Part shown: positions 31,271-42,704 of the stretch, piece after piece
Position numbering within the stretch: the stretch's first letter is position 1
Layout: the number at the start of each line of letters is the position of its first letter
Origin: Capsaspora owczarzaki ATCC 30864
Taxonomy: Eukaryota; Opisthokonta; Filasterea
DNA length: 64,000 nucleotides
Direction of reading: 5' to 3'
Assembly: GCF_000151315.2 (NCBI RefSeq)
Contig: NW_011887299.1
Coordinates: 1,447,884-1,511,883 of the forward strand
Program-made: the position numbers and the translations under genes
Notes under the pieces: generated by a model
Databases searched by the model: none
Seen by the model: the letters and a program-made list of their open reading frames with translations, nothing else
Told to the model about the DNA's origin: nothing

Positions 31271-34125
31271 ATGTTTGGGCGTCGATCAGGCGGCGGCGGC
31301 GGCGGCGGCAATCTGGGCGGCTACGACGACGACGACAACGCGCCTGCGGATGCGACGCTGCTGTCGATGGACGAGTTTCACAGCGACAATGATGATCAAC
31401 CCACGCGCACTCGCACTCGCACTCGTCGCGATGAGGACGACGACGATGAAGAGGACGTCGTGACCTTCAGTAGTGCAAAGCCAAAGCCAAAGCCAAAGCC
31501 AAGCAAGCTCAAGCCAACGCCAGTGCGCTCCAAGCAGTCCTCCGCTTCATCATCTTCGTCATCTTCATCATGGTGCAGGCCAGTGTCCGAGTGGTGGCGC
31601 AGTCTCGCAGTCCTCTCCATTGTCATTGCAGTCGGATTCGGACTCGGCTACCTCGTCGCTACACTCTGCGCGTCGTCGCCCGGCGCAGAGCCAAACAAGC
31701 AACCAAGCGCAAACACAACCACAGACACCGGCATGGACATGGAGGAGGCAATCGAAGCTGCCATGGCGCACGTCAATCCCGACAACATCAAGCGCTACTT
31801 GAGGTGAGCCGACCTTTGTCTGAGCACGTCTGAGAACGTCTGAGAATGTCTGAGAACGTTTGATAACGTCTGAGAACGTCTGAGAAATCGATTGCCCACT
31901 TTGTCATCCTGCAAAAACCAAACAATCACTCACCGCGCTTTTGTTTGCAAATCATCTTTCGTTCGTTCGTTCGTTCGTTCGTTGTTAGCAACTTTACGCT
32001 GGAAAACCACATTGCTGGCTCGGACGGCCTGCTGCGACTCTCAAAGTGGTCGGCTGCCACGATGCAGGGCTTTGGCGGATTCTCATCGGTCAAGCAGTAT
32101 TCGTACGACGTCTTGCTCAACTACCCGTGCAGCGACCGCCAGAGCACTGTGCAGCTGGTCGCGGGGGCGGCTCTGACGCCATTCCTGCAGCTCGACCTTT
32201 CGGAAAAGTCGTATGATGCCGTGAGTGACGACCTACCGCCGTTCGTTGCGTACAGTCCGTCTGCTGTTGCCGTTGGGCTGCCCGTGTACGTCAACTATGG
32301 CCGTGTGGAGGATTTTGCCGAGCTGGCCACCCTTGGCGGCAACGCCACCGGCTGCATCTGCCTGGCCCGCTACGGCAAAATCTTCCGTGGCGACAAGGTC
32401 AAGGCCGGCACCGCTGCAGGCTGCGCGGGCATGCTCATCTTTTCTGATCCCGCCGACTATGCTCGCGATCGAACCAAAACCTACCCGAGCGGCCCTTGGC
32501 TCCCAGCGGACGGCGCTCAGCGCGGCTCCATTTTCCTCGAGTCTGGCGACCCGCTCACGCCAGGAATGCCAGCGCTGGACGGTCTGTTCAAGTACCCCAT
32601 GGGCGACCCGCACGTCTCTCTGCCGAGCATTCCAGTGCAGCCCATCTCGTACACCAATGCAGAGATTCTCATGCGAAAGATGGGCGGGCCCCTTGCGCCC
32701 GCAGCGTGGATTGGCGGCTTGTCGGTGCCAGAGTACCGCGTCGGCCCTGGCTTTGCTGCTGCTTCTTCTGCGGATCAGGGTGTTTCCGACGACAAGATCC
32801 GACTCGACGTTTGCTCAGAAATGGCCGTCCGGAACATTTACAACACGATTGCCGTGATTCGAGGGTCGGAAGAGGTAGGCAAGCCGAGTTCTGTTTGTGG
32901 TGCTGTTTGTTGTTGTTTGTTGTTGCGTTATTTGCTGATTTGTGTTGCATTTCTTGTCATGATTTTGTCCCATATGCCTGACTTTCCTCCCCCCTCCCAC
33001 TCCTAGCCCGACCGCATCGTTGTTGCTGGAAACCACCAAGACGCTTGGGGCAACCGCGCTATCGACCCATCCACCGGGTCGGCGTGCATGATGGAGCTGG
33101 CCCGCAGCCTGTCCGAGTTGCTCGAGATGGGCTGGCGTCCGAGGCGTACGATCTGGCTCGCTTACTGGGACGCTGAAGAGTACGGTTTGATTGGCTCCAC
33201 CGAGTTTACAGACCAGTTCCGGGGCCACATGGCGTCGCGAGTCGTGGCGTACATGAACTTGGATGTGGCGGTGGCTGGAACCGACGTGTTTGATGCGGCT
33301 GCAACGCCGAATCTGTCGGACCTCATCTTCCGCTCGGCCAAGCGCGTCATGCAGCCGACGTTGGACGATACCGCCTCCCAGGAGTCCGTCTATGATGTCT
33401 GGGCGCGAGTTGCCGCGGCCAACCACAACAACAATGGCGACGAGCCTCAAGTGTGGCCGTTGGGCTCGGGCAGCGACTTTACGAGCTTTCTCAGCCACCA
33501 CGGCGTCCCTTCGTTCGACATTCAGTTCACCTATGCCGACCCGACTCTCTCTTCCTACCCCGTCTACCACGCCCAATCGGACACGTTCGAGTATGTCGCC
33601 AACGTGCTCGATCCCGGCTTCCAGTTCCACGCGGCCATCACGAAAATCTGGATTGGCGCGTTGGTCGAACTTGCCTCCGTGCCGGCCATTGCATTCAACT
33701 GCTCGCGCTACGCCATTGAGATCAAGCAGCACTTATTCGAGGTCGTGGCGGCTGCGACCGCGGCTGGCATTCCCGTTGACGCGAGCCATGTAACGCCCAG
33801 CACGAGCAAGTTTGTGCTCGCCGCGCAGCTGTTTGATCACAAGCTCGCGGCTCTGCCCGCTACCGTGAAGCCCCTGGTTCTTCGCGACTACAACGATCGA
33901 CTAATGATGCTCGAACGTCTCTTCCTGATCGAAGAGGGCCTACCCGGCCGTGCCTTCTTCCGCCACATGATTTACGCTCCAGCTGCGCACGATTCGTACG
34001 CGGGATCCATGTTCCCCGGTCTCACTGATGCCATCTACGAGAAGAACGTGCAAGAGTTTTCCCGTCAGCTCTCGTTCGTGACGATTGCCCTGTCGCAGAT
34101 TGTGGACTTGCTGTCCGAGCCGTGA
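31271..34125 (+). CDS. Glutamate carboxypeptidase II-like M28B peptidase, type II membrane protein
   Basis: Three exons: 31271-31803, 31989-32874 and 33007-34125, giving 845 residues. A cytoplasmic acidic/Ser-rich N-terminal region is followed by one membrane segment (LAVLSIVIAVGFGLGYLVAT, about residues 117-136). The ectodomain comes next: the NFTLENHIAGSDG start, a PA-like insert (VYVNYGRVEDF, GCICLARYGKIFRGDKV, GMLIFSDPADY), the peptidase core, and a TfR-like dimerisation domain. Zinc ligands and catalytic Glu of the human enzyme all have counterparts: NHQDAW, AIDPSTG, WDAEEYG, MNLDVA and YPVYHAQ. It is therefore probably an active aminopeptidase or carboxypeptidase, not a transferrin-receptor-type dead member. 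Substrate (N-acetylaspartylglutamate, folyl-polyglutamate or other) cannot be told. An exact Lys-Pro repeat lies in the cytoplasmic part. Confidence 0.9.
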
Positions 34126-34400
34126 GAGGCGTGTGATTTTATTGTTTCCGAAATATTCATGTTGTTACTCTTTTCACAGTCTCGTGCGTGTTAGTACTAC
34201 AATACGGGATTGAAATAAGAGAACTGAACGACAGACAGACAGACAGAAGGCGGAATTCCAGGGTTTGTTGACTCTGCAAGTCAGACAGCTTTCCATCAGC
34301 GGTCAGGTTGGAGGTGTTTCATTTTTTTTTGACATTTCCTTTTTTCAATGGTTGTCTGAGATTTCTTTTTCAGTTCAGTCGTTTCTGTTTTCGTTTTGAG

Positions 34401-36230
34401 ATGAATCCGAAATCGTCTGCTGCTGCTGCTCCCGACAAGAGCCCGTTCGAGTTTGTCAAGCAGCTGGACATTTTCCCCAAAGTCGCCTCGACCTACAAGG
34501 AGACGTCCTCCAGCGGCGGCACAGGTGAGCAGGACACCTCAAACACACAGACCGGTTTTGGATGTTGTCTGAGCAACTTTGGTCACAACACTGACACTGA
34601 CGCGCTTCATGTTTGCCATTTGACCAATCCACACAAATCCGATCATAATGATTTCAACAGTGACGCTGGTCTGCCTGGTGCTGATCGTCTTCCTGGTCGG
34701 CGCAGAGCTCGGCGAGTACTTCAACCAGCAGGCCGCGTTCAGCTACGGCGTCGATCCGGTCGTCGATGGCTCGCTCAAGCTGACCTACGACATTGTTGTT
34801 GCCATGCCGTGCGACCTGCTTGGCGCTGACGTGCTGCAGGCGACGGGGACGAGCAAGCACGGGCACGACCACAGCCATGACGATGCAGCGCCAGTCAAGC
34901 CAGCGCCGCCGCCGTCGCCGCAGGAGCCGCGCAACCGGCTGTTCAACGTGATGAGGCAGAGCAGGGACACGGGCGACGACGGGCGGGACGATCACGGCCA
35001 TGACGAGATGCGCAAGGAGCCTGTCGTGTTTGCACTCAGTGCAGCTCAGCGCGAGTGGCTCGCTGAGAATCGCAAGCCGCTCACGCGCGAGCATCTCTCG
35101 CTGTCGGGTACCACAAGAAAGGCAAAGAAAAACTTCCAAGCGATGCCGCGGGAGCTCAGCTCGCAAGAAGGAACGCCAGACGCCTGCCGATTGCACGGAT
35201 CGGTGTCGGCTGACAAGGTGAAGCATTGCTGTCGTTCTGGCAGCTCAATCCGCTGTCCGTTGATGCGGGGGGATTGATTGCATTGATTGCATTGATTGCG
35301 CTGATTGCAGCGTTTGATGAGGTGGCTTGGTCTCACTCTTGAACGTCCCTGCACGCCAGATTGCTGGAAATTTCCACATCATTGCGGGCGCCGCTGTGGA
35401 AGTTCCAGGAGGACATGCACACATGGGTCAGATGATCCCTCAGCATGGTACGATGAGACAGTCGCCTTAAAAAGGACGAAAACTGGACACGACACAAATG
35501 CAATTGCTTACACACTTTTCAATGTTTTTGGACAGCCTTGAACTTTACCCACCGCATTAATCATCTGTCTTTTGGCGAGGAGATGCCTGGCATGGAATTT
35601 CCCTTGGACGGAGACGAGTGGATTACTACTTCGCGTGAGTTATGGAAGAAACGGGGTTTTGTTGTTCGTTTTTTTTGTTTTTGTTTTATTTTTTGCCTGC
35701 TTGGATTTCAAAACTCACCTTCCTCGTCCACCGTTATCACGTATCAGATACAATGGCCTATCAGTACTTTATTCAAGTCGTGCCGACAGTCTACACTCGA
35801 CATGCAAACGACCCCGAGCAGTTGCGGTCTGGCCAGTTTTCCGTCACGCGCCACGAAAGCCCAAATTCCAACCGGTTACCCGGGCTGTTCTTCAAGTACG
35901 ACACCTTTCCCATTCTTGTTACCGTGCAGTATTCGCCGTACTCGTTCTGGCATTTGCTGATCCGACTGTCGGGTATCATTGGCGGTGTGTTCGCGACGTC
36001 TGGTAAGTTTTTGGAGTTTTGGAGGTTGCTGCAGTCTTGTTAACAGAGAGGGGGGGGGGGAAGCGCAACATCTTTGTAATGACGCTCACTTTTGTGCTTG
36101 ATGCTATTGGAATCCACCTTCACCAGGCTTTATTCACCAGGTGGTTCGTTTTGTGTTTGACAAGTACGTTTCGCGCAAGTTTGCAAGAAGCACCTCTACG
36201 GATGCCGGCTTGTTGACTCCGACAGACTAG
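34401..36230 (+). CDS. ERGIC2: ERGIC2-family ER-Golgi cargo receptor
   Basis: Six exons: 34401-34524, 34661-35217, 35360-35447, 35536-35634, 35748-36002 and 36127-36230, giving 408 residues. Family marks: FVKQLDIFPKVASTYKETSSSGGT at the N terminus (two parts), a first membrane segment (TLVCLVLIVFLVGAELGEYF), ACRLHGSV, AGNFHII, GHAHMGQMI, NFTHRINHLSFGE and a second membrane segment near RLSGIIGGVFATSG. ERGIC2/Erv41 works with ERGIC3/Erv46 in COPII/COPI cycling between ER and Golgi and as a retrieval receptor. Between VLQATG and the conserved VFALSAAQREWL there is an inserted His/Asp/Pro-rich lumenal segment that the human protein lacks. The gene is followed 143 bp downstream by NudE on the same strand. 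Confidence 0.92.
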
Positions 36231-36373
36231 GGGAACATCTGCGTGTTTTTGAGTTTTTGTTTGTCGAGTTTGCGTCGGTGTCTGAGAATACACGTTCAAA
36301 GTCTTTCATTCGTTACCAAAACGCAGCTCGCTCAGTCCTATCTGTTTTTTGTTGTTTGCTGTTGGAGTTTGAA

Positions 36374-37582
36374 ATGTCAGAAACGGTGGATGAGCTGCGA
36401 TCACAGCTGGCTGAAGCCCAGCACAACCTGGAGGAGTTCCAGCAGGACAGCCGCGAGCTCGAAGCTGAGCTGGAGCGTGAGATTGAAATTGCACAAAAGC
36501 GGAGCTCTGAGCTCGAAGTGAAGCTGCGCCGCGCCGAGCTCGAGAGCGAGCAGCTCAGAGTGAGTTAGCCCGTGGACTGTATTGAGCAGTAGTGGTGGTA
36601 GTGGTGGTGGTGCGGTCGTTTGGAGGGGAGGCTCATTGAGTGGCACCAACAATGAACAACGATTTCAGGATCGGCTGGCCAAGGCGCAGCAAGAGTCGGT
36701 CGCGTCGCAACGGACGATCGACCAGCTCAAGCAAGTACAGAGCGAGCAAGCGCAACGGATCCGCGAGCTGGAGCAGGCCAACGACGACATTCAGCGGTCG
36801 GAGCGGTAACAGAGCGCAAAAGCGACCACAATACCATTGCATTGGGGTTGCTCGTACACTCACTCATTCAAGTATTGAAACATTGGAATTATTGAACATG
36901 TTGGAATATTGGAATATTGGGCGGATTGCGTTAGAGCGACCTCGGCGTTGCTGGCCGACGTCGAAGTCAAGTTCAATCAGGCCGTCGAGCGCATCGGCAT
37001 GCTCGAGGCAGAGATGGAAGAGCAAGATGCAATGCGACAGGAAGCTCAGAGACACCGAGATGAGATTCGAGGTAAAACTAAAGCACTACGATACGGCAAA
37101 TCGGAAGCGTTTGACTTTTGAGCAAACGAAAGGACAGTTGGATTGGGTGTTTGTCGATGGTAGTCGCCTGGACTCACTCTTGTGATGCCTGCTCGCGTGA
37201 TGATCGTAAGACCTCAAGCTCGACATTGACGTGCTCAAACAACACCGTGCTGGCGACACGAGCGCGGGCAGCAATCATCCGCAGACCACGGCAAGCCATC
37301 ACAGTTCTTCCGTTGTTGACTCGCAGCTTGCTCTCGTGGAGTCCCTTCTGGAACGAGTGACGGTAAGTGGAGTTGTGACTGTAGCCAGTCAAAGTGTGGA
37401 GTATCGATTGAACTCACGCGAAATTGAAACTGGTTCAACAACAAACAAACAAACAACAGAACATCCAAGCACAAGTCCAGTCGTGCAGCACGGCAGTGGC
37501 CCATGTTGTTGGTGCTGGTAGTCGTAGTTTGATATCGGATGCTTCTGCTGCCGGCTCTAGTTTGCCAGAGGAGAGCTTTTGA
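36374..37582 (+). CDS. NDE1: NudE/NDEL1-family dynein regulator
   Basis: Five exons: 36374-36559, 36669-36805, 36935-37071, 37211-37362 and 37460-37582, giving 244 residues. The N-terminal coiled coil includes SQLAEAQHNLEEFQQDSRELEAELE (two parts), and [35 protein letters not shown] in pieces, which matches the NDE1 block [35 protein letters not shown] very closely. NudE binds LIS1 and dynein intermediate chain and regulates dynein at centrosomes, kinetochores and nuclei. The protein is shorter than human NDE1 (about 340) because the C-terminal region is reduced. It ends in a Ser-rich tail. Confidence 0.88.
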
Positions 37583-39324
37583 TTGCTGCTCGAGCGGATG
37601 ATCGACCCAAAACCAATGCAACAAAGATTGTTTTCAAGCGCTCAAACCAACACATCATGTTGTGCGAATAGCATACGAGAGCTGTGCTGTTTTCCAACCA
37701 AATGTGAGAGGGAGGAATATGGATCGGGTGGTGAAAATCGTTCTAGAGTTTGACGAGCGTGGCAGCTTGACCCCAAGCTGGTTCAGCGTTGCAGCGTTTT
37801 TTTGCAAGCTCCCAAAGCCAACAGGCGGCTCGGGAGCGGCTTAGAAGCGGCTCAGGAGCGACTCAGGAAGCGCTTTCGGCGATTGTTTGCAGAATCCAAA
37901 TTTGTCCAATGTCTGATCTTTCAACGCGCTCTTTCCCCCCCCCCCGAGAGTCGAGAGGGCTGCCCTTGCGTCCCTGTTTTTATTGCCTGTACAATCTCTC
38001 AGCAGCACGTTTTTGTCGCCCCGCTGGACAGCTGGGACGAGTTTTTTTATTTTTGATTCTTGGCTGTTGCTGTGTGGCCCTGTGGTACCTCGTGGACCGT
38101 TTCCACGTGTGACAGTGCGGTGATTCAAGCGAGAGAGTGACCTGTGTCCTCTGTTCCTGATCAGCACTCTGAGATTATTTTGCATGAGAGAGCGAGATCA
38201 GCTGAGATCGCCATTCGCGTGATTTGATTTCCTCTCTTTCTCTTTCTCCCCCCCATCCATCGTCCATTAGTTTCCCCTGGCCCCCTGTCTCCCTATCTCT
38301 CACCATCATTCATCAGCATCACTCTTTCGTTCAGTCTTCTTTGTTCCGCTTTCACATTTTGGTGGTTTTTTGTTCTTTGTGTAAGTTATCGGGTGACACG
38401 CATGATTTCGCAATTCGAGCATTTCCTCCCCGCGCACTTTTTGCTTCTGGCATGTGTTTGGTTCCTCCGCTCCTACCAAACCATCTCATCGCGCGCTCTC
38501 TCTATCATCGCTCTCATCGCTTTGACAAAGCACTCGCTTCACATCCGTTCAATCCATCAGACTTTGTGTCCTCTGCAAAAATCCCAAAACCCAGTCAAAC
38601 CAAAAGTCAAACTGTGTCGGCGATCGATTTCTTCCCCCCAAAAATCGCTCCACTTTTCCGCCGCTTTTTTTTCCCTTTGTAACCGCTTCACTTCACCCCT
38701 TCCAACCACCCTAATCCCCCCTCTCTCTCTCTCTCTCTCTTTAAATCACAAAAAGCGCCTCTTCTCATCAGCCGGAACCCCCGGTGCAGCAAATGCCCAA
38801 TAATGCCGACCAGTTCCGACAAACAATCGACAGTCCGTGTGGTTGTTTGCAGCGCTGCGATTCGTCCGTTTCCAATTCACGCCACCAAAAATCAAAGAAA
38901 AAAAAAAAGCAAAAAAAAAAAAAAAAAAGCCGTGTCTTACTATTATGATAAATCACTATGACCAAAGTGTCATGCCCGTCATCACTCTCACTCACACTCA
39001 ACTGATGTTCATGGCACTCTGCTCGCAAAGAAAAGCCTTGTTTGACTTTGTCTGAGGCGGATAAAAGAAACCGAAAAAAAAAGAAAAAAAAAACCGCACC
39101 AAAAAACCTCATCTCCGCGTTTTGCCGCTTTTCGCCACTGGCACATGTCCTCTCATCCACTGTCCCACTCTCGATTTGCAATGTGCTTGTATGGCAACAG
39201 ACACTCAAGGCAACCTCAGACAAACAAACCGAGAACGGGACAAAGGGAGTTTCCCGCCGCCAAACAACCAAAAACAACCAACAACAAAAGACGCTGGTTT
39301 TCTCAGACGCCACTACAAACCACA
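37583..39324. other. 1.74-kb region without a recognised gene
   Basis: Between NudE and the unknown gene at 39325. Only short unconserved frames occur. Notable contents are a short GCGGCTC-type reiteration near 37820-37870, C-runs, pyrimidine-rich sequence at 38230-38760 with a CT run, and A-runs near 38890-38930 and 39074-39092. It may hold long UTRs or a non-coding transcript; nothing specific is visible. Confidence 0.5.
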
Positions 39325-40596
39325 ATGTCTGCCGCGCTGAGCACCGCACCGCAGATGCCGATCTCGCCATCCAAGTCGGACCTGGAGTACCAGCTGAAAC
39401 TGCTCTGCCAGCTGCACGAAACGACCTTCCAGCAGGCGCAAATCCAGCGCGCAATCCACGTTTGTGCGCACCTCCAATCGCCGACCCTCCGATCGATCAG
39501 CCCGCCACACAAGCCGGCTTGTCACGCACACCCCGTGTCCCCATTGCCAATATCATTGTCGTCTGCTGTCACAACGACGACCGCCAGAGTGCTTTCCTCG
39601 CCATCGGCAGAGCCACCTTCTGCAATCTCGCCGGCATCCTCCATGCCCTCATCGCCGGCTGCATTGCGCCGCTACCCTCGCACTCGATCGGCACCCATCA
39701 CTGCCGGTCCCTCTTCTTCTGCAGCAGCAGTAGCCGCAGATGCATTTGCGGGTGGTGCCACCCTCCAATCAAACCCATCCAATGCTCCATCTGGCCAAAC
39801 CACACCTTCATCCAACCTGCCGTGCGATCGCATTCTCAGCCGGCTGCGCGAAGCTCAGATTTACGCCGAAATCGCCATGCACTTGAAGACATGGAGTGTC
39901 TTTGACGCGCGCAACGCGCTCACCGAAGCTGCCGACGCTTCCCTCGGCGACTTTGAGCGGGACGAGCGATTGTGCCGTCTCATTCACGAGCTGCGCAACA
40001 CTTGCACGTCTCGCGGCTTGCCAGCAACCATGTCCCGCTTTGTGGCACTCGACACGGAAACTGCATCTGCCATCGACAAGATGGGCACTCTGTACACGCA
40101 GTGGTGGAAATCCGCCTGGTCGACCTCGCGCGCCGACATTCTCGAGACGCTCTTGACGGACGTGTTTGTGGCAGTGCACTCGCGGTACGCGCATCTGATT
40201 CGCTCGCCTCAGCACCGATTGCAGCAGCACCACGCAGCAGCGCCCGCGCCAATCGAGTCGAGCACGCTCATTGTTCAACCGTCCTCGACGGTGGCGCCTG
40301 TTCGTGGTGGTGGTCATCACCGCAATCGTTCGTGCTCCATGCCCGACGTCGTCGTCGAGTCCCAGCCTGTTCCTGCCAGCTCGTCCCAGCTGGCAGACAC
40401 GCTTCCATTCCACTCGGCGGCGCTCCGCTCGCTCTTTCTCGGATGGAAGCCCGCTTCGCCATCGGCTCCGATTAATGTCTCATCTGCAATCTCGTCCACC
40501 CCCGTCAAGGTTCCCGGACGTATCTGCCTTGTGATGAAAAAGCCCATGCTGCAAGCAGCAAGTGGCCGCACTGGCGAGGTGGCAACCTCGACGTGA
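39325..40596 (+). CDS. Unrecognised protein, Ser/Pro/Ala-rich with a helical core
   Basis: A single open frame of 423 residues from ATG 39325 to the stop at 40594-40596. Residues 13-50 look helical (DLEYQLKLLCQLHETTFQQAQIQRAI). A low-complexity Ser/Pro/Ala stretch follows to about residue 170. Then comes a compact helical region (DRILSRLREAQIYAEIAMHLKTWSVFDARNA..., through YTQWWKSAWSTSRADILETLLTDVF), which has the amino-acid texture of a real domain. The C terminus is Ser-rich with poly-Gln/His traces. No signal peptide or membrane segment. Strong codon bias and the ATG placement support a real gene. I do not recognise the family. Confidence 0.7.
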   Translation: MSAALSTAPQMPISPSKSDLEYQLKLLCQLHETTFQQAQIQRAIHVCAHLQSPTLRSISPPHKPACHAHPVSPLPISLSSAVTTTTARVLSSPSAEPPSAISPASSMPSSPAALRRYPRTRSAPITAGPSSSAAAVAADAFAGGATLQSNPSNAPSGQTTPSSNLPCDRILSRLREAQIYAEIAMHLKTWSVFDARNALTEAADASLGDFERDERLCRLIHELRNTCTSRGLPATMSRFVALDTETASAIDKMGTLYTQWWKSAWSTSRADILETLLTDVFVAVHSRYAHLIRSPQHRLQQHHAAAPAPIESSTLIVQPSSTVAPVRGGGHHRNRSCSMPDVVVESQPVPASSSQLADTLPFHSAALRSLFLGWKPASPSAPINVSSAISSTPVKVPGRICLVMKKPMLQAASGRTGEVATST

Positions 40597-40958
40597 ACAA
40601 GTCTGTTCCGCACCAAAAAAAGCACTATTCGAAGTGTTCTGGCTATCACCACATAGCCGTCTCAGCGCTAGTGTCTTGGCGTCTTTGCCATGTTATTAAT
40701 TCATGTTAATACATTGTTATTCTTTCCTGCGGTTGAACATAAGCAAGAAACAAAAAATAAACCATTGTTGAAATTCGACACTAGGACCACTGTGAATTCG
40801 GCAAACGCTCTCAAGCATGCCAAAAGCAACACAAATAAACCCTTCCCCCCAAAACAAACCAAAACCAAAAACCCTAAACCAAAAACCAAAAACCAAAAAA
40901 ACCAAAAAACAAAAACAGCTCAAGAACAGATAAAAATCCCCCCAACACCACGTGAATT
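40597..40958. other. Convergent 3' region, A/C-rich
   Basis: A 362-base spacer between the unknown gene and the SLC35A gene. It contains repeated CCAAAAAC-type units at 40855-40915. No gene is seen. Confidence 0.5.
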
Positions 40959-42141
40959 TTACACGTTCGAGCGTCGGATTTGGTCGACAGGGGCGTCCGG
41001 GAGCGAGTACAGGTAAGTGGAAAGGAGCACAAACCCAGCACCAACGTTCCATGCCATGTGTGGGTGGAAGCCGAACAAAAAGATGGAAATTATGCTCGAG
41101 ACGACAATGGAGACGGAGGTCGCAAAGCCCTTGAGAATGTTGTCTGCGTACTTGACAACAACGGCGACGAGCAGGCCGCCAAACGCCTGCATGAGAATGA
41201 CCAGCCAGACGACCGTAGTGTAGCCTTGGAAGAAGCCGTTTTCGGCGATCGCCGCGCCGTCTTGGTAGAAGGCGCCAATGATACCAATAATGGCGCCAAA
41301 CAAGCCAAGCTGCACGTTGCGCACCCAGATGGACGCTTGGGTGCCTTTTAGAATCTTTTCAAAGTAGACGCCGGCAAAGCCCGACGAGCAGCAGGCGGTA
41401 ATGACGGCCATCAGACCAATGAACGAGCCGGACGCAGCACCGGCATCATCGCCTGCGACTGCCAGCTCTGCATCTGACTCTTTCTCGTTGGCGGGGATGG
41501 CAGCGAGCAGGCGTCGCAGGTGTTGTTCGGGCAGGTCTGCCGTCAGTTCCAGGCCGTTCAGCTTGCGTCCAGCAGCCCCTGCAGCATCAGCAGGGACGAC
41601 GCCACCGTTGTTTTCGCTGCGGGCAGGCAATTCCTCCGTGGCCTTGGGCGGTGGGAGCTGGACGAGCGCGACGCCGACCATGAGCACGACGAGGGCAATC
41701 CACTTGGCGCGGGTGAGACGCTTGCCGAGCATGATGACGGAGAAGAGCGCGGTCGTGATGATTTTGAGCTGGTAGGTGACTTGGAACGTGGCTGCGTCCA
41801 GATACGACACTGCGACAAAGAGCAGGTTGTTCTGGAGCGTGTAGAGGAAGGACGGGACGCCCATTTTGGCCGTCTCGTCTGGCTTGGCGACAATCTCGCG
41901 GTGGAGCAGGCCGAGCGTGGCGGCGACGCTGAGGTTCTCCTCAAAGAAGATGATGACGAGGCAGGTGAGCAGCTTGATGGCCTCGGTCATGACGACGGCC
42001 GTGGACGAGAGGTACATTGGGCCTTCGCTCGTGCGCGAGTAGCGCATTGTGAGGACGAGCGTCGAGTTCTGGATGACCAGGATGGCCAGGCTGAGGTACT
42101 TGATCGGGATGGTGAACGCACCGACTGTGTGGACAAAGCGG

Positions 42142-42178
<37 letters not shown>

Positions 42179-42344
42179 TAGAGCGAGAGAGAGGAAGTAG
42201 AAAGAGAAGACAGTGAGTGAGATGAGCGTGTGCCATCGACACGACGCCAATGCGTTTGGATTCGATGAATGGGGGGTGAAGCAAGAGTTGAGGGTGACGA
42301 GAAGTGATTGCATGGCATGGCGTGGAGGTGGAGTGGAGTGGGGC

Positions 42345-42385
<41 letters not shown>

Positions 42386-42704
42386 ACGTCGCTCTGGCTT
42401 ACTCTCTCTCACTCTCTCTCACTCGCTCTGCAAGCTGTCTCAACATTCATTCTCACTCTTTGTCATCACTCCAATGCGATGCGATTCTCGGAAGAGAGGG
42501 AATGAGAGCGAATGGGAGAGGGGTAAACACAAACACAATGCACGAAGCACCAACGCACACACGCTCTCTCTCTCACTCGCTATGGAGACCGATCAGCAAA
42601 ACACTCATCCCAACCTCCAACTCAACTCGGAACGAAGATCAACAAAGATCGATCAATTGGAGAAGAAGAAAAGCCAACGTACACCGAATGGAAGGGTCGC
42701 TCAT
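40959..42704 (-). CDS. SLC35A-family nucleotide-sugar transporter
   Basis: Main exon 42124-40959 on the minus strand, starting in phase 1. A 22-base first exon at 42704-42683 (MSDPSIR plus one base) with a GTACGT donor completes it to 395 residues. That first exon is inferred. The alternative is an uninterrupted frame from 42284. Family marks are clear: IPIKYLSLAILVIQNSTLVLTMRYSR (two parts), TAVVMTEAIKLLTCL, LYTLQNNLLFVAVSYLDAATFQVTYQLKI, TALFSVIMLGK, and GFAGVYFEKILKGTQASIWVRNVQL. This is the UDP-galactose/UDP-GlcNAc/CMP-sialic acid group, antiporters with ten membrane segments in the Golgi. The exact sugar cannot be decided. A hydrophilic Ala/Glu-rich loop of about 75 residues in the middle is longer than in the human proteins. 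Confidence 0.88.
42349..42382. repeat. (GA)n microsatellite in SLC35A intron 1
   Basis: About 16 GA units. The intron (42125-42682) is pyrimidine-rich on the coding strand right up to the acceptor. Confidence 0.85.
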
